From assembly GCA_018350325.1 (NCBI GenBank), contig JAEVLN010000009.1, forward strand, positions 1,633,388 through 1,697,387: 64,000 bases of DNA, read 5' to 3'. The translations under genes were made by a program, and so were the position numbers. Origin of the DNA: Globodera rostochiensis. Taxonomy: Eukaryota > Nematoda > Chromadorea > Rhabditida > Heteroderidae. The notes under the pieces are model-generated. The model made no database searches and was not told the origin of the DNA. It was given only the letters and a program-made list of their open reading frames with translations. Shown here piece after piece: positions 37,734 through 48,869 of the stretch. Within the stretch, counting starts at the first letter, position 1. Each line of letters begins with the position of its first letter.

Positions 37734-40700
37734 ATGATCAACCGTTTCATTCGCAATTTTCTAAACGGCCAGCACATCGTTCACAAGGTTTGCAAATCTT
37801 TTTTTATTATTTGAGTTGGATTTTGTGGCATAAAAAAGCGCAAAAACAGATAGCATTTTGAGTAAACGCGTTTGATTTTCCGTTTGTTCGAGAATTTGTC
37901 GGGATAACGCGTCTTGCAAAAGCATTTTTTGCTTAAATTTCACGCGTTATTAGGAAAAATGCGCTAAGAGTTGGAGGAGTTCAGATTTAAAAAGCCAATA
38001 GATTAAGCCGGAATTATAATAAAATGCCTTTCTGTGCAAAAAAGCATGATGCTTTTAATATGAACGCAATTTGACCAGATTTTAAATTCTGGAGGAAGGG
38101 GTCGCGAAAAAAATGAATCTGATTCAATTTGCTGAGATTTGTAACCAAAATTTAAAACAAAAAACGCTAATTTTTTGAACCTTATTGATGCTTTTAGGCT
38201 TAGGCTTAGCCTCTTCATTCGTTCGCAAATATTTTAGTCCCAAAAATTTTTTTTAGATTCGACAAGTTCAAACTGTTCGTCTGACGTTTTTGCATCAATG
38301 CATTAAAAATGAGTGCCCGCCGGCCGCCGTTCTTTCATTGGGCGCTCGCGCGGCGTCCTCGTCGTCGTCGTCCAGTAAATTTTGGACATTTTGAGCCCGC
38401 AACAAGACTAATCCACAAATAATAATTTTTTCTTGAACCGGTTGGAGTTTTTTTTCTTCGATTTTTGCAATTTCAGACCGGCCCAGCCAGAGCTCCAAGC
38501 TGTTGAAGGATTACCACAACAAACGTGCAGCCAATCTTCAACTCAACGATTTGGGCAATCACGTCGTGGAATTTGCGCAGGACCCGCAAGGTTCAAGGTG
38601 GGAATTGCTGGGGAGAGCAACTTTCGGTGAACGATTTGAACAGCCCGGGCTGGCGAAGCTAAGCGAAAAAAAAAATTGTCAAGCTGTTTAATCAAATGAT
38701 GCCATTTTAGCACACATAAAATGATTGATTATCAGGGCCAGGGCCGTAGCCAGAAAAAAATTTTGGGAGGGGGAATTTGAACCATCTGAGCGCGACGCTC
38801 AAATGGCTTTCCCATTTGAGCGCAGTATTTTATTTTAAGGAATTTTCCAGGCCTGTGCACGGTTATGAATTTGTAACCGTAACCGCCCGTCCTCAAACAC
38901 TCATAACAGTTAACCACCCGTAACCGCGGCCTTTTAAAATTCCATAACCGTTAACCGCGGTTACGGGTAACCGTGCACAGGCCTGGAATTTTCAAAAAAG
39001 CATTTTTTTTTGATTTTTGATGGCAATTTGTTAAAAAAAATTAGTCAAAAAATTGTAAAAGTGCAAAACAAAAGGGTCCCCCCAGTGGAAACCCTGTTGA
39101 TTATATTGTAGAATTCGCCAGGTTCATCGAGCAAAAGTTGGAGAATGCCAATCCGACGGAGAAGGCTCAGCTGGTGGACGCATTGCGCGGCCACGTGGTG
39201 ACATTGGCCTTGCACAAGTCCGGCTCTCACGTGATCGAAAAGGCGTTGAAATCAGTGGACAGAGCGTCACTAATTGAGGCAAAATCATTTAATTGATTTT
39301 TTTGTGTAACGATTGAACCTTCCCCCTCGGTCGGGGTCGTTTCGGCGCGTCCAGTTCGGCGCCAACACAAAAAATTTAAACGATACCGCGCCGAACTGGT
39401 CGCGCCGAAACGAGCGGATCCGCCGCCCCTCCCCTCGTTGTGCCCATGATTGGCCACGGATTAAATAAATGTAAAAGTAATTTTATTTAGATAACCAATG
39501 AGTTATCGGCGCAAGTCCTTATTTTGTCCCTCCATCAATACGGTAATTGGGTGATTCGATGTGTAATCGAACACTGCACGGAGCAGCAAAAGCGTCCCGT
39601 GCTGGAACAACTTCATGGCAATGTGCTCTCTTTGGTCACTGATAAGTATGGCAGCTTCGTGATTAGACATGTACTTGAGCATGGACTGCCCGAAGATCGG
39701 GAGCCCATTGTGCGCTGTCTGCAAGAGAATGTGTGTGCTAACTTTTAAATTTTGCAAAAAAATTAGACGGGGGTATAAATCGGAGCTTACTCCATGCAAG
39801 CCGGGTTAAACGCGGAAAACCCGTTTTTGGCTTTTTCGACCAACCCGATTTTGGGAATTTTCTTCTCACCGTTACAAAAAGGTACGGGAATGGGCCCATC
39901 AGCAAGGTTGCTCTACTCATTTAGGGGAAGTTGCATATAAAAATGGGGCTCTTCAACTCTGAAGTCAAAAAGGTATCTTGATTATGAGTCGACCTAGTAG
40001 GTAAATATTTAAACACCATAGATGGCCAAGGGGTGGGGGTCGGCTCGAGCGCTGCGAGGTGCGATGTTAGGGAGGGCAAGGGTGGGGTTGCTGAGATTTC
40101 GCGTGCGATGTTGTACTCCAGAGCGCCGGCGCTCAAATGGCAGGCCAACTGAGCCCATCCGTTTTTTTCGCCATAGATGCGCAAGGGGGGGGGGGGGGGT
40201 TGGCTACGCTGAGAAAAAATTTCTTTTTCAAAATTTTGGAATTTTGGTGCGAAGTTGCTATAGTGGGGAGTGCCCGAATGCGGCGATGTAGGTGGGGTCT
40301 GACCCCCCCCCCCCCCCCTTGGCCATTATGTTAAACACCTTTGTTTCCCCAATGAAAACTATGCAAAATTCGTCGAAACTTTTTTCCCTCAAAAGATCAC
40401 CTCTCTTTGCCTCCATGAATACGGTAATTGGGTGATCCGAAGTTTGCTCGAACACTGCACGGAGCAGCAAAAGCGTCACGTGCTGGAACAATTGCATGGC
40501 AATGTGCTCTCTTTGGCCACGGATAAGCATGGCAGCCACGTGATCGAACATGTCATTGAGCATGGACTGCCCGAGGACCGGGAGCGCATTATGCGCATTC
40601 TGCACGAGAATATGCTCTCTTTGGCCACGGATAAGCATGGCAGCCACGTGATCGAACATGTCATTGAGCATGGACTGCCCGAGGACCGGGAGCGCATTGT

Positions 40701-41931
40701 GCGCATTCTGCACGAGAATCTGTTCACTTTGGTCACGGATCCGGTGGGTGAAGGAGCGGGTGGGGAATTGTTGTGCAATTTTAAGCACCCGAATTTACCG
40801 AGAGCTTTTCAAAAATTGAGTCATAACCATTTTGTTCAAGTATTGCTGCCATGTGATCGAACGTGTGATTCAGCATGGACTGCCCGAGGACCGGGACCGC
40901 ATTGTGCGCAGTCTGCAAGAGAATGTGTGTGATCACTTTTAAAATCTAATTTGCCCTTTGGCACCTATCGGCGCCGCCAACCCTTCTAAAAGTGAAATAG
41001 AATTCTCAAAAAATTCCATTTAAAAAGGAAATGCACTCTTAAAATTTTGATTTTCTCGACAATTAAATAAACCCACAGAGGGCCATTGTCCCAATATAAA
41101 TTTTATTACCTTCTAAAATTAGGTAAACATTTAAACACCTTCAAAATTCACTAAAACTTTTCTCCCTCAAAAGATCACCTCTCTTTGCCTCCATGAATAC
41201 GGTAATTGGGTGATTCGTAGTCTGCTTGAACACTGTACGGAGCAGCAAAAGCGTCCCGTGTTGGAACAACTGCATGATAATTTGCTCTCTTTGGTCACGG
41301 ATAAGTATGGCGTCTTCGTGATCGAACATGTGCTTGAGCATGGACTGCCCGAAGACCGGGAGCCAATTGTGCGCAATCTGCACGAAAATGTGCTTACTTT
41401 GGCCACGGACCAGTATGGCACCTTCGTGATCCAACATCTGATTGAGCATGGACGTCCCGAAGACCGGGAGCGCATTGTGCGCAGTCTGCAGGGCGACATT
41501 CTGAAGAACGCAGATCACAACGGCATTTGTAACGTCATCAACAAGTGTTTGTTTTTTGGAACGACGGAGCAGAAAAATGCGCTGATCGAGCAAGTTTGTG
41601 CGGAGTGAGTTTTTCCGAGAACCCCAAAAAACTAAATTTTTAATGTTTTTTTGTTCAGCAACGGCTCTGGCATCCCGCCTTTGTTGCAAATGATCAAGGA
41701 TCCGTTCGGCAACAAAGTTGTGCTTAAAATGCTTAACGTTGCGGACCCTGCGCGTCGTCAGAAAATGATGTTGGCCATCAAAACTGTTCCGATTAAAAAC
41801 ACGGGAAATCGATCACCAGAGTGAGTTTTTTTTGGTTGACCTGTTTATTCGAATTTTTTTTGAGTTTCAGATCGCTTACCAAACATCGTTCAAGCACAGC
41901 AAAAGGGCAGCGCCGAATAACGAACGAATAA
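37734..41931 (+). CDS. PUF-family RNA-binding protein, expanded repeats (591 aa)
   Basis: Ten exons join in frame: 37734-37787, 38257-38374, 38477-38597, 39122-39278, 39491-39730, 40396-40743, 40841-40924, 41174-41604, 41659-41820, 41871-41931 (TAA). All introns are GT-AG except intron 4, which begins GC. The N-terminus (MINRFIRNFLNGQH, then a Ser run) leads to a PUF-type entry (SSKLLKDYHNKRAANLQL, then NHVVEFAQD). About 13 PUM-like repeats follow, against eight in classical Pumilio: helix-2 cores include GSRFIEQ, GSHVIEK, GNWVIRC, GSFVIRH, GNWVIRS, GSHVIEH twice, CCHVIER, GVFVIEH and GTFVIQH. PUF proteins bind 3'UTRs and repress or localise mRNAs. Exon 6 holds a 108-bp tandem duplication equal to one repeat. 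Three MITEs or repeats occupy its introns. The tandem paralogue is at 44612-48330. Confidence 0.88.
38848..38985. mobile_element. 138-bp hAT MITE in PUF gene A intron 3
   Basis: CAGGCCTGTGCACGGTTA and its reverse complement form the ends, with an 8-bp TSD GAATTTTC (38840-38847 and 38986-38993). The middle is a TAACCG/CGGTTA array. A partial copy (45722-45779) remains in the corresponding intron of PUF gene B. Upstream (38735-38760) a CAGGGCCGTAGCCAG motif looks like one end of another hAT-type element shared by both genes. Confidence 0.93.
40017..40330. mobile_element. 314-bp TIR element in PUF gene A intron 5, 8-bp TSD
   Basis: Ends CATAGATGGCCAAGGGG and CCCCTTGGCCATTATG are imperfect inverted repeats. 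TTAAACAC is duplicated at 40009-40016 and 40331-40338. The equivalent intron in PUF gene B (about 47507-47520) has a single TTAAACACC, an empty site. The interior is GC-rich with G and C runs. Confidence 0.82.
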
Positions 41932-42279
41932 TGGCCCCCCCCCCTTGATGATTAAATAATTTATTTCTTTTTGCTCGTTTGACAATTATCTCTTGTTTTG
42001 TTGGAAAGTCATATTCTATAATTATGAATTTGAAATCAATTTAAATATTGATTGTATTTACAGTTTTTGTGGACATCAAAGTACATTTATTCCTAATAAA
42101 AAACATGTTTGACAAAAAAATTTTCTCCTGAAATCATTTAATCGCAACTAACAAACAATTATAAAAATTAAGAAACTAAAAAATTTTAAATTAATCAAAT
42201 AATAATTGACCAAATCCTTCCGTTTCGAAAAGCAACCCAAAACAAAATTAGCAAATTTCGTGACGCTATGAACGCATCT

Positions 42280-42345
42280 CATTTTTGTCGTTATGGAGCA
42301 GTCTTGCCATTGTGGAAGGACCTCCCGGAACAACAGCGGCACTAA
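42280..42345 (+). pseudogene. Walker-A-like helicase remnant
   Basis: A short plus-strand stretch encodes SLAIVEGPPGTTAAL, resembling SF1-helicase motif I (GPPGTGKT) with the catalytic Lys missing. The matching, longer fragment after PUF gene B is at about 48640-48860. It is a duplicated relic. Confidence 0.45.
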
Positions 42346-42703
42346 TAAAAATTTGGCAATACTTAAGCTGGTCCCCCCCCCATTTTTTGAAAATAATAAA
42401 AATAATTTTCTAAGTGGATAAAAAGGAGTTCCTAGTGGTATTCGTGGCCGTAGATTCTGAATCTGATATTTATTTCGACAAATTACAAACCCCGGACCCG
42501 GAATTCAAACAATTTTTCGAAAATTAAAAATTTTCAAAAATTAATTTTAGCCTTTAAAAATCATTCAAAAAACTAAATAAATATCAGATTCAGAATCTAC
42601 GGCCTCGAATACCACTAGGAACTCCTTTTTATCCACTTAGAAAATTATTTTTATTTTTTTCAAAAAATGGGGGGGACCTAAGTATTACCAAAAATTTTCT
42701 TAA
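42346..42703. mobile_element. Foldback element, arms of about 130 bp
   Basis: The segments at 42346-42475 and 42575-42703 are inverted copies (AATACTTAAG, CCATTTTTTGAAAAT, AAAAGGAGTTCCTAGTGGTA, TTCTGAATCTGATATTTATT). The loop contains CCCCGGACCCGGAATTCAAAC, a dispersed repeat. The element has no ORF. Confidence 0.85.
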
Positions 42704-43083
42704 ATATGTTGCTTTGACTTGAATAAATCAATTTTCGAATCAAAAACACTAAAACAACAAACATTTAACAATCAAATTCAACAATTGGCAAGTTTGATTG
42801 CAAAAAAATAAGTTTTTTTAACATTTTTTTTTAACTTGAGGTTCAAAAATTCCTGAAATTAAAAATTTTAGGGCTTTTTATTAAAGGGTTTTTGTTGGGT
42901 GGACTAGTTAAAAAACCCACCGGAAAAAAGACCGCCGCAGGGAAAAGAATTTTTTAAAAAGTTAAAATTTTTAGGGGTTTTATTTTAGGAATTCATTGCT
43001 TTTTTAAAGAAAATTAGTCAAATGCAGGAGGCGCGCGAGGCCTTGACTAAAAACTCCCAAGACGGCGCCCGGAATTCGCTGAG

Positions 43084-43250
43084 ATGGATCGCCAACTTCT
43101 CAATTTGGTCAAAAATGCCCGCTTGGGGACCGATCAGGAAATTGGTGTTTTTCTTGAGGCAGTTTCACTGTCACTGCAGCGTCTCGAACCAAACCTCCTG
43201 GACTTTCCGCTGGGCCATCAATTATTGGAAAATAAAATTTTGCATTTTTA
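43084..43250 (+). CDS. Possible exon, unknown protein
   Basis: From ATG at about 43084, a 55-codon frame reads MDRQLLNLVKNARLGTDQEI, then FLEAVSLSLQRLEPNLLDFP. It is amphipathic and protein-like and ends at TAA near 43251. No partner exon was found, and it lies between a PUF duplication block and a minisatellite. I cannot name the family. Confidence 0.25.
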
Positions 43251-43254
43251 AATT

Positions 43255-43405
43255 TTGGTGGGATTCGGAACTTTTTGGCTGGAGTGGGATTCGGACGAGT
43301 GGGATTCGGACCATTTTTGGCTTGGGTGGGATTCGGACCTTTTTTGGCTTGGGTGGGATTCGGACGGGTGGGATTCGGACGAGTGGGATTCGGACCGGAA
43401 GCGGC
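43255..43405. repeat. Minisatellite, GGTGGGATTCGGA units
   Basis: About ten irregular copies of G(T)GGGATTCGGAC separated by short variants such as TTTTTGGCTTGG. It ends at the GCGGGAAGACAAACCAATA sequence shared with 15160-15180. Confidence 0.85.
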
Positions 43406-43422
43406 GGGAAGACAAACCAATA

Positions 43423-44004
43423 AAGTGTGGGTCGTTTGGGCCCTGCCGTTTGGACCCCGTCGTTTGGGCCCTGCCGTTTGGGCCCCGGGGACGTTTGGTC
43501 CCCGCCGTTTGGGCCCCGGACGTTTGGGCCCCTAAAGTTCTCAATGGGGAGTTTGGACGCAGATTCCCGAGCTTTTTTATTTATTCAGAATTTTTTTCAA
43601 ATGAAAATCCGAAAATTTGCAGGAAATTCAGGGGTTCATTTGGTAATTGTGGAAAATTCCTCGCAAAAATTCTGAAAATTGCAAGGCTTAGGGGTTCATT
43701 AAGCTTAGGCCTAAGCCACCCTGAGCTTAGGGTTCGTTAGGCTTAGGCTTAGCTAGCCTGGGCTTAAGCTTAGGCAAAAAATAGGGACCATAATTGCTGT
43801 AAAAAAAATAGGATGTAAAAACGATGATGTATTTTTACTTATGTATATGTATGCATCAGGGTTGCGACGAACCTTGTGTTTCTTTTGTTCGAAATAAAAA
43901 AAATTCCGGTTTCGAAAATTTTTTCTTTCGACGCAGCCCTGGTATCGTTTCCTTGGGGCCCAAACGTCGGGGCCCAAACGGCATGGCCCAAACGTCCTGT
44001 TCCC
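43423..44004. mobile_element. hAT-like TIR element with CGTTTGGGCCC arrays, 8-bp TSD
   Basis: Subterminal arrays of CGTTTGGGCC at the left and GGCCCAAACG at the right are inverted. AACCAATA flanks both sides (43415-43422 and 44005-44012). The dispersed target repeat at 15168-15185 has GACAAACCAATAGGCC uninterrupted, which serves as an empty site. The extreme terminal bases do not match well. Confidence 0.75.
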
Positions 44005-44130
44005 AACCAATAGGCCATCACTCACTTGGATGATTCACCTAAAAAGGATTGAAATCTTTGTAAAAAGCACGTCTCAACCAAAAATTCAAATTAAAATTTC
44101 TGATGTGATGGCCATCTTTAGAGGGGTGCT

Positions 44131-44513
44131 AGGTCGTTTCGTAAAAAAGGCAAGGGTGGGCGGTTCGTAAAAAAGGCAAATGGGGCGCTTTTCAAAAGTT
44201 TTTTTGTTATAACTTCTTTCAAAGCTAACCAAATCAAGCAATTTTCGATATCATTCGAAAGCTTAGGAGGAGGAGAAGCTATTAGCAAGCAAAAGCTAAG
44301 CGATTGGCCAAACATTAAAGGCTAATTGTGGCCAAAAAAGCGTTTTCTGGTCATAACTTTTTTGAGAATTTTCCAATCGCTTAGCTTTTGCCTTTGTAAG
44401 CTTCTACCCATTGCATTCTTTCGCATGGTATCGAAAATGTTTGATTTGGTTAGCTTTGAAAGAAGCTATAACAAAAAAATTTAAAAAGCGCACCATTTGC
44501 CTTTTTTACGAAA
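44131..44513. mobile_element. Foldback MITE at the upstream edge of PUF block B
   Basis: TTTCGTAAAAAAGGCAA plus GCGCTTTT at the left, and AAAAGCGC plus TTTGCCTTTTTTACGAAA at the right, are inverted. GTTATAACTTCTTTCAAAGC and its complement form inner arms. The right end abuts position 44514, where homology with PUF block A (37627) begins. Confidence 0.8.
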
Positions 44514-44611
44514 CTACCATTTTTAATTACAATTTTTATTGTTTCATTTATTATTTAAAATGTTTTCAATTGGCGTTTTTTAGCATTTAGAAATTAACGA
44601 AATCGCTTAAA

Positions 44612-47600
44612 ATGATCAACCGTTTCATTCGCAATTTTCTAAACGGCCAGCACATCGTTCACAAGGTTTGCAAATCTTTTTTTATTATTTGGTTGGATTT
44701 TGTGGCATAAAAAAGCGCAAAAACAGATAGCATTTTGAGTAAACGCGTTTGATTTTCCGTTTGTTCGAGAATTTGTCGGGATAACGCGTCTTGCAAAAGC
44801 ATTTTTTGCTTAAATTTCACGCGTTATTAGGAAAAATGCGCTAAGAGTTGGAGGAGTTCAGATTTAAAAAGCCAATAGATTAAGCCGGAATTATAATAAA
44901 ATGCCTTTCTGTGCAAAAAAGCATGATGCTTTTAATATGAACGCAATTTGACCAGATTTTAAATTCTGGAGGAAGGGGTCGCGAAAAAAATGAATCTGAT
45001 TCAATTTGCTGAGATTTGTAACCAAAATTTAAAACAAAAAACGCTAATTTTTTGAACCTTATTGATGCTTTTAGGCTTAGGCTTAGCCTCTTCATTCGTT
45101 CGCAAATATTTTAGTCCCAAAAATTTTTTTTAGATTCGACAAGTTCAAACTGTTCGTCTGACGTTTTTGCATCAATGCATTAAAAACGAGTGGCCGCCGG
45201 CCGCCGTTCTTTCATTGGGCGCTCGCGCGGCGTCCTCGTCGTCGTCGTCGTCCAGTAAATTTTGGACATTTTGAGCCCGCAACAAGACTAATCCACAAAT
45301 AATAATTTTTTCTTGAACCGGTTGGAGTTTTTTTTCCTTCGATTTTTGCAATTTCAGACCGGCCCAGCCACCGGTCCAAGCTGTTGAACGATTACCACAA
45401 TAACCGTGCAGCCAATCTTCAACTCAACGATTTGGGCAATCACGTCGTGGAGTTTGCGCTGGACCAGCGCGGTTCGAGGTGGGAATTGCTGAGGGGGGGG
45501 GGGGCAAGTTTCAAAGTGAACGATTTTGAACAGCCAGAGCTGGCGAAGCTAAGCGATTGATATTCAAAAAAAAATTGTCAAGCTGTTTAATCAAATCATG
45601 CCATTTTAGCACACACAAAAATTATTGATTATCAGGGCCAGGGCCGTAGCCAGAAAAAAATTTTGGATGGGGGAATTTGAACCATCTGAGCGCGACGCTC
45701 AAATGGCTTTCCCATTTGAGTCGTAACCGTAACCGCCCGTCCTCAAACACTCATAACCGTTAACCGCCCGTAACCGCGGAAAAGGGTCCCCCCAGTGGAA
45801 CCCTGTTGATTATATTGTAGAATTTGCATTAATAATTTTGCCAGGTTCATCGAGCAAAAGTTGGAGAATGCCAATCCGACGGAGAAGGCTCAGCTGGTGG
45901 ACGCATTGCGCGGCCACGTGGTGACATTGGCCTTGCAAATGTACGGCAATCACGTGATCCGAAAGACGTTGGGAACGGTGGACACAGCGGCACAAATTGA
46001 GGCAAAATAATTTAATTTATTTTTTGTGTAACGATTGAACCTTCCCCCTCGGTCGGGGTCGTTTCGGCGCGTCCAGTTCGGCGCCAACACAAAAAATTTA
46101 AACGATACCGCGCCGAAACGAGCGGATCCGCCGCCCCTCCCCTCGTTGTGTCCATGATTAGTCACTGATTAAATAAATGTAAATAATTTTATTTAGATAA
46201 CCAATGAGTTATCGGCGCAAGTCCTTATTCTGTCCCTCCATCAATACGGTAATTGGGTGATTCGATGTGTGCTTGAACACTGCACGGAGCAACAAAAGCG
46301 TCACGTGCTTGAACAACTACATGGCAATGTGCTCTCTTTGGCCACGGATAAGTATGGCTGCCGCGTAATCCAACATGTGATTGAGCATGGACTGCCCGAG
46401 GACCGGGAGCCCATTATGCGCCTTCTGCACGAAAATCTGTTCACTTTGGTCACGGATCCGGTGGGTGAAGGAGCGGGTGGGGAATTGGGCAATGGGGTAA
46501 ATATGGTTTATACGGTCCAGACTCAAAAGCGAACGAAATATATATCAATCGACTCCATTCTTTCAGTCCCGGGCTCATATCTTGCTTCAAAGTGGTTTCC
46601 GCAAAAAAAATTTTTACGGATTCGTGCGTTAGGCTTAGAATGGAGTCGATTGATATATATTTCGTTTGCTTTTGAGTCTGGACCGTATAATCCATATTTT
46701 CCGGCAATGGTGCAGAATTAGTCTCCCTAAAAATTTTTGTTGTTTAAGCCCCTAAAAAGGTATTTCTAGGGGTATTCGGGGGCGTAGAATCCGAATCTGG
46801 CCTCCATTTTGGCCTAGGGGCTTTGAAACAAAATTTTTTTTTTTCAAAAGTCAGATGTTGAAATCATAGATTAGATAATGTCTTATGATAAATCTGATGT
46901 TATATTCGTGATCAGTGACCTCGATAACCCCAGAGTACCCTAGAAAATCCACATTTTGAGCGAATAAAACAAAAAAAAATTTGAGGGAGCCTAATTCTGC
47001 ACCATTGCCGGGAATTGACCCGATTACCGACAAAAATTGAGTTCATAACCATTTTTGTTCAAGTATGGCTGCTACGTGATCGAACATGTGATTGTGCATG
47101 GACTGCCCGAGGACCGGGAGCGCATTGCGCGCAGTCTGCAAGAGAATGTGTGTGCTAATTTTAAATTTTTCAAAAAAATTTCCCTTTGGCACCTATCGGC
47201 GCCGCCAATCCTCCTAATGCAGCTGATCTGCATTGAATGCAAAAAATTGCGTCCAGATCCACCACAAATTTTCGACTCGAAGAGTAGAGTGATTCGGATG
47301 CGGTTTTTTTTGCACCCAACGCAGAATCAGCTAGGCTATTAGACGGGGGGGGGGTATAAACCGGAGCTTACTCCATGCAAACCGGGTTAAACGCGAAAAC
47401 CCCGTTTTTGGCTTTTTTTGACCAACCCGGTATCGGGAATTTTCTTCTCACCGTTACAAAAAGGTACGGGAATGGGCCCAACAGCAAAAATCTAGTCGGT
47501 AAATATTTAAACACCTCTATTTTCCCAATGAAAACTACGCAAAATTAGTCGAAAATTTTTCTCCCTCAAAAGATCACTTCCCTGTCCATCAATGAATGCG

Positions 47601-48330
47601 GTAGTCGGGTGGTCCGACGTCTGCTTGAACACTGCACGGAGCAACAAAAGCGTCCCGTGCTTGAACAACTGCATGGCAATGTGCTCTCTTTGGTCACGGA
47701 TAAGTATGGCGTCTTCGTGATCAAACATGTGCTTGAGCATGGACTGCCCGAAGACCGGGAGCCAATTGTGCGCAATCTGCACGAAAATGTGCTTACTTTG
47801 GCCACGGACCAGTATGGCACCTTCGTGATCGAACATGTCATTGAGCATGGACGTCCCGAAGACCGGGAGCGCATTGTGCGCAGTCTGCAGGGCGACATTC
47901 TGAAGAACGCAGATCACAACGGCATTTGTAACGTCATCAACAAGTGTTTGTTTTTTGGAACGACGGAGCAGAAAAATGCGCTGATCGAGCAAGTTTGTGC
48001 GGAGTGAGTTTTTCCGAGAACCCCAAAAAACTAAATTTTTAATGTTTTTTTGTTCAGCAACGGCTCCGGCATCCCGCCTTTGTTGCAAATGATCAAGGAT
48101 CCGTTCGGCAACAAAGTTGTGCTTAAAATGCTTAACGTTGCGGACCCTGCGCGTCGTCAGAAAATGATGTTGACCCTCAAAACTGTTCCGATTAAAAACA
48201 CGGGAAATCGATCACCAGAGTGAGTTTTTTTTGGTTGACCTGTTTATTCGAATGTTTTTTGAGTTTCAGATCGCTTACCAAACATCGTTCAAGCACAGCA
48301 AAAGGGCAGCGCCGAATAACGAACGAATAA
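44612..48330 (+). CDS. PUF-family RNA-binding protein (484 aa), tandem paralogue
   Basis: Nine exons join in frame: 44612-44665, 45134-45254, 45358-45478, 45845-46001, 46197-46460, 47064-47147, 47573-48003, 48058-48219, 48270-48330 (TAA). Intron 4 starts with GC, as in the paralogue. The protein has about ten PUM-like repeats, with helix-2 cores GSRFIEQ, GNHVIRK, GNWVIRC, GCRVIQH, GCYVIEH, GSRVVRR, GVFVIKH, GTFVIEH, then two divergent C-terminal repeats (HNGICNVINK, PFGNKVVLK). GCRVIQH is a canonical Pumilio core. The first, last and intron sequences are nearly identical to gene A, while the repeat-coding exons differ in number and in RNA-contact residues. Expected role: sequence-specific mRNA 3'UTR binding in the cytoplasm. 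Intron 5 carries two foldback elements. No stop or frameshift was found. Confidence 0.88.
46508..46697. mobile_element. Foldback MITE in PUF gene B intron 5
   Basis: Arms of about 58 bp (TTTATACGGTCCAGACTCAA, CGAACGAAATATATATCAAT, and their inverted copy ending near 46697). The loop includes TTCAAAGTGGTTTCCGC, shared with elements at 35450 and 60690. PUF gene A lacks it in the matching short intron (40744-40840). Confidence 0.85.
46705..47012. mobile_element. Second foldback element in PUF gene B intron 5
   Basis: GGCAATGGTGCAGAATTAG at the left and CTAATTCTGCACCATTGCC at the right are exact inverted repeats, with further partial pairing inside. It contains the dispersed GGGGGCGTAGAATCCGAATCT repeat. 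It is absent from gene A's short intron. Confidence 0.85.
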
Positions 48331-48639
48331 TGCCCCCCCCTCTTGATGATTAAATAATTTATTTCTTTTTGCTCGTCGGACAATTATTATATTGGTCTTT
48401 GGTCTCTTGTTTATGGGAAAGTCATATTCGAATAATTCAGAATTTGAAATCAATTTAAATATTGATTGTATTTTATTTACAGTTTTTGTGGACATTAAAG
48501 TAAATTTATTCCTAACGAAAACATGGTTGACAAATATTTTTTTGTCCAATAAAATTGAAATTAACAAAACCAAAGTTAAAGAATGAATGTTTACATTAGC
48601 AATTTTATTCAATTCAATAATTAGTAAATTTCGGGACGG

Positions 48640-48860
48640 TATGAACGCATCTCATTTTTGTCGTTTATGGAGCAGTCTTGCCATCGTGCAAGGCCCTCCC
48701 GGAACAACATCGGCACCAATTTGCTAACAAATTTGTGTTTGGTTGCCAACTTTTGTGCCTGCCTCCAACGGTGTGCCGATGGGTCAGACCGGATCGGCTG
48801 GCGGTGAGATGCCGTTGAAGTTGAAAGGCACCACAATTCGTGAACAGCTGAATTGAGCGA
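48640..48860 (+). pseudogene. SF1-helicase-like Walker A fragment
   Basis: The plus strand encodes SLAIVQGPPGTTSAPI. This is the motif I region of UPF1/DNA2-type helicases, except that the GKT of GPPGTGKT is replaced, so ATP binding would be lost. An in-frame stop follows, then coding-like sequence (PMGQTGSAGGEMPLKLKGTT). It may be one piece of the decayed helicase whose other motifs lie at 8.1-8.8 kb. The copy after PUF gene A keeps only the Walker-A-like part. Confidence 0.45.
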
Positions 48861-48869
48861 GAAGCGCAT

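Noticed and set aside
39731..40395. Stop codons after PUF A exon 5 read as evidence of a pseudogene
   Set aside because: A GTGTGT donor after the codon for Asn and a matching AAAAG acceptor at 40395 keep the frame, and the same junction type recurs in both genes.
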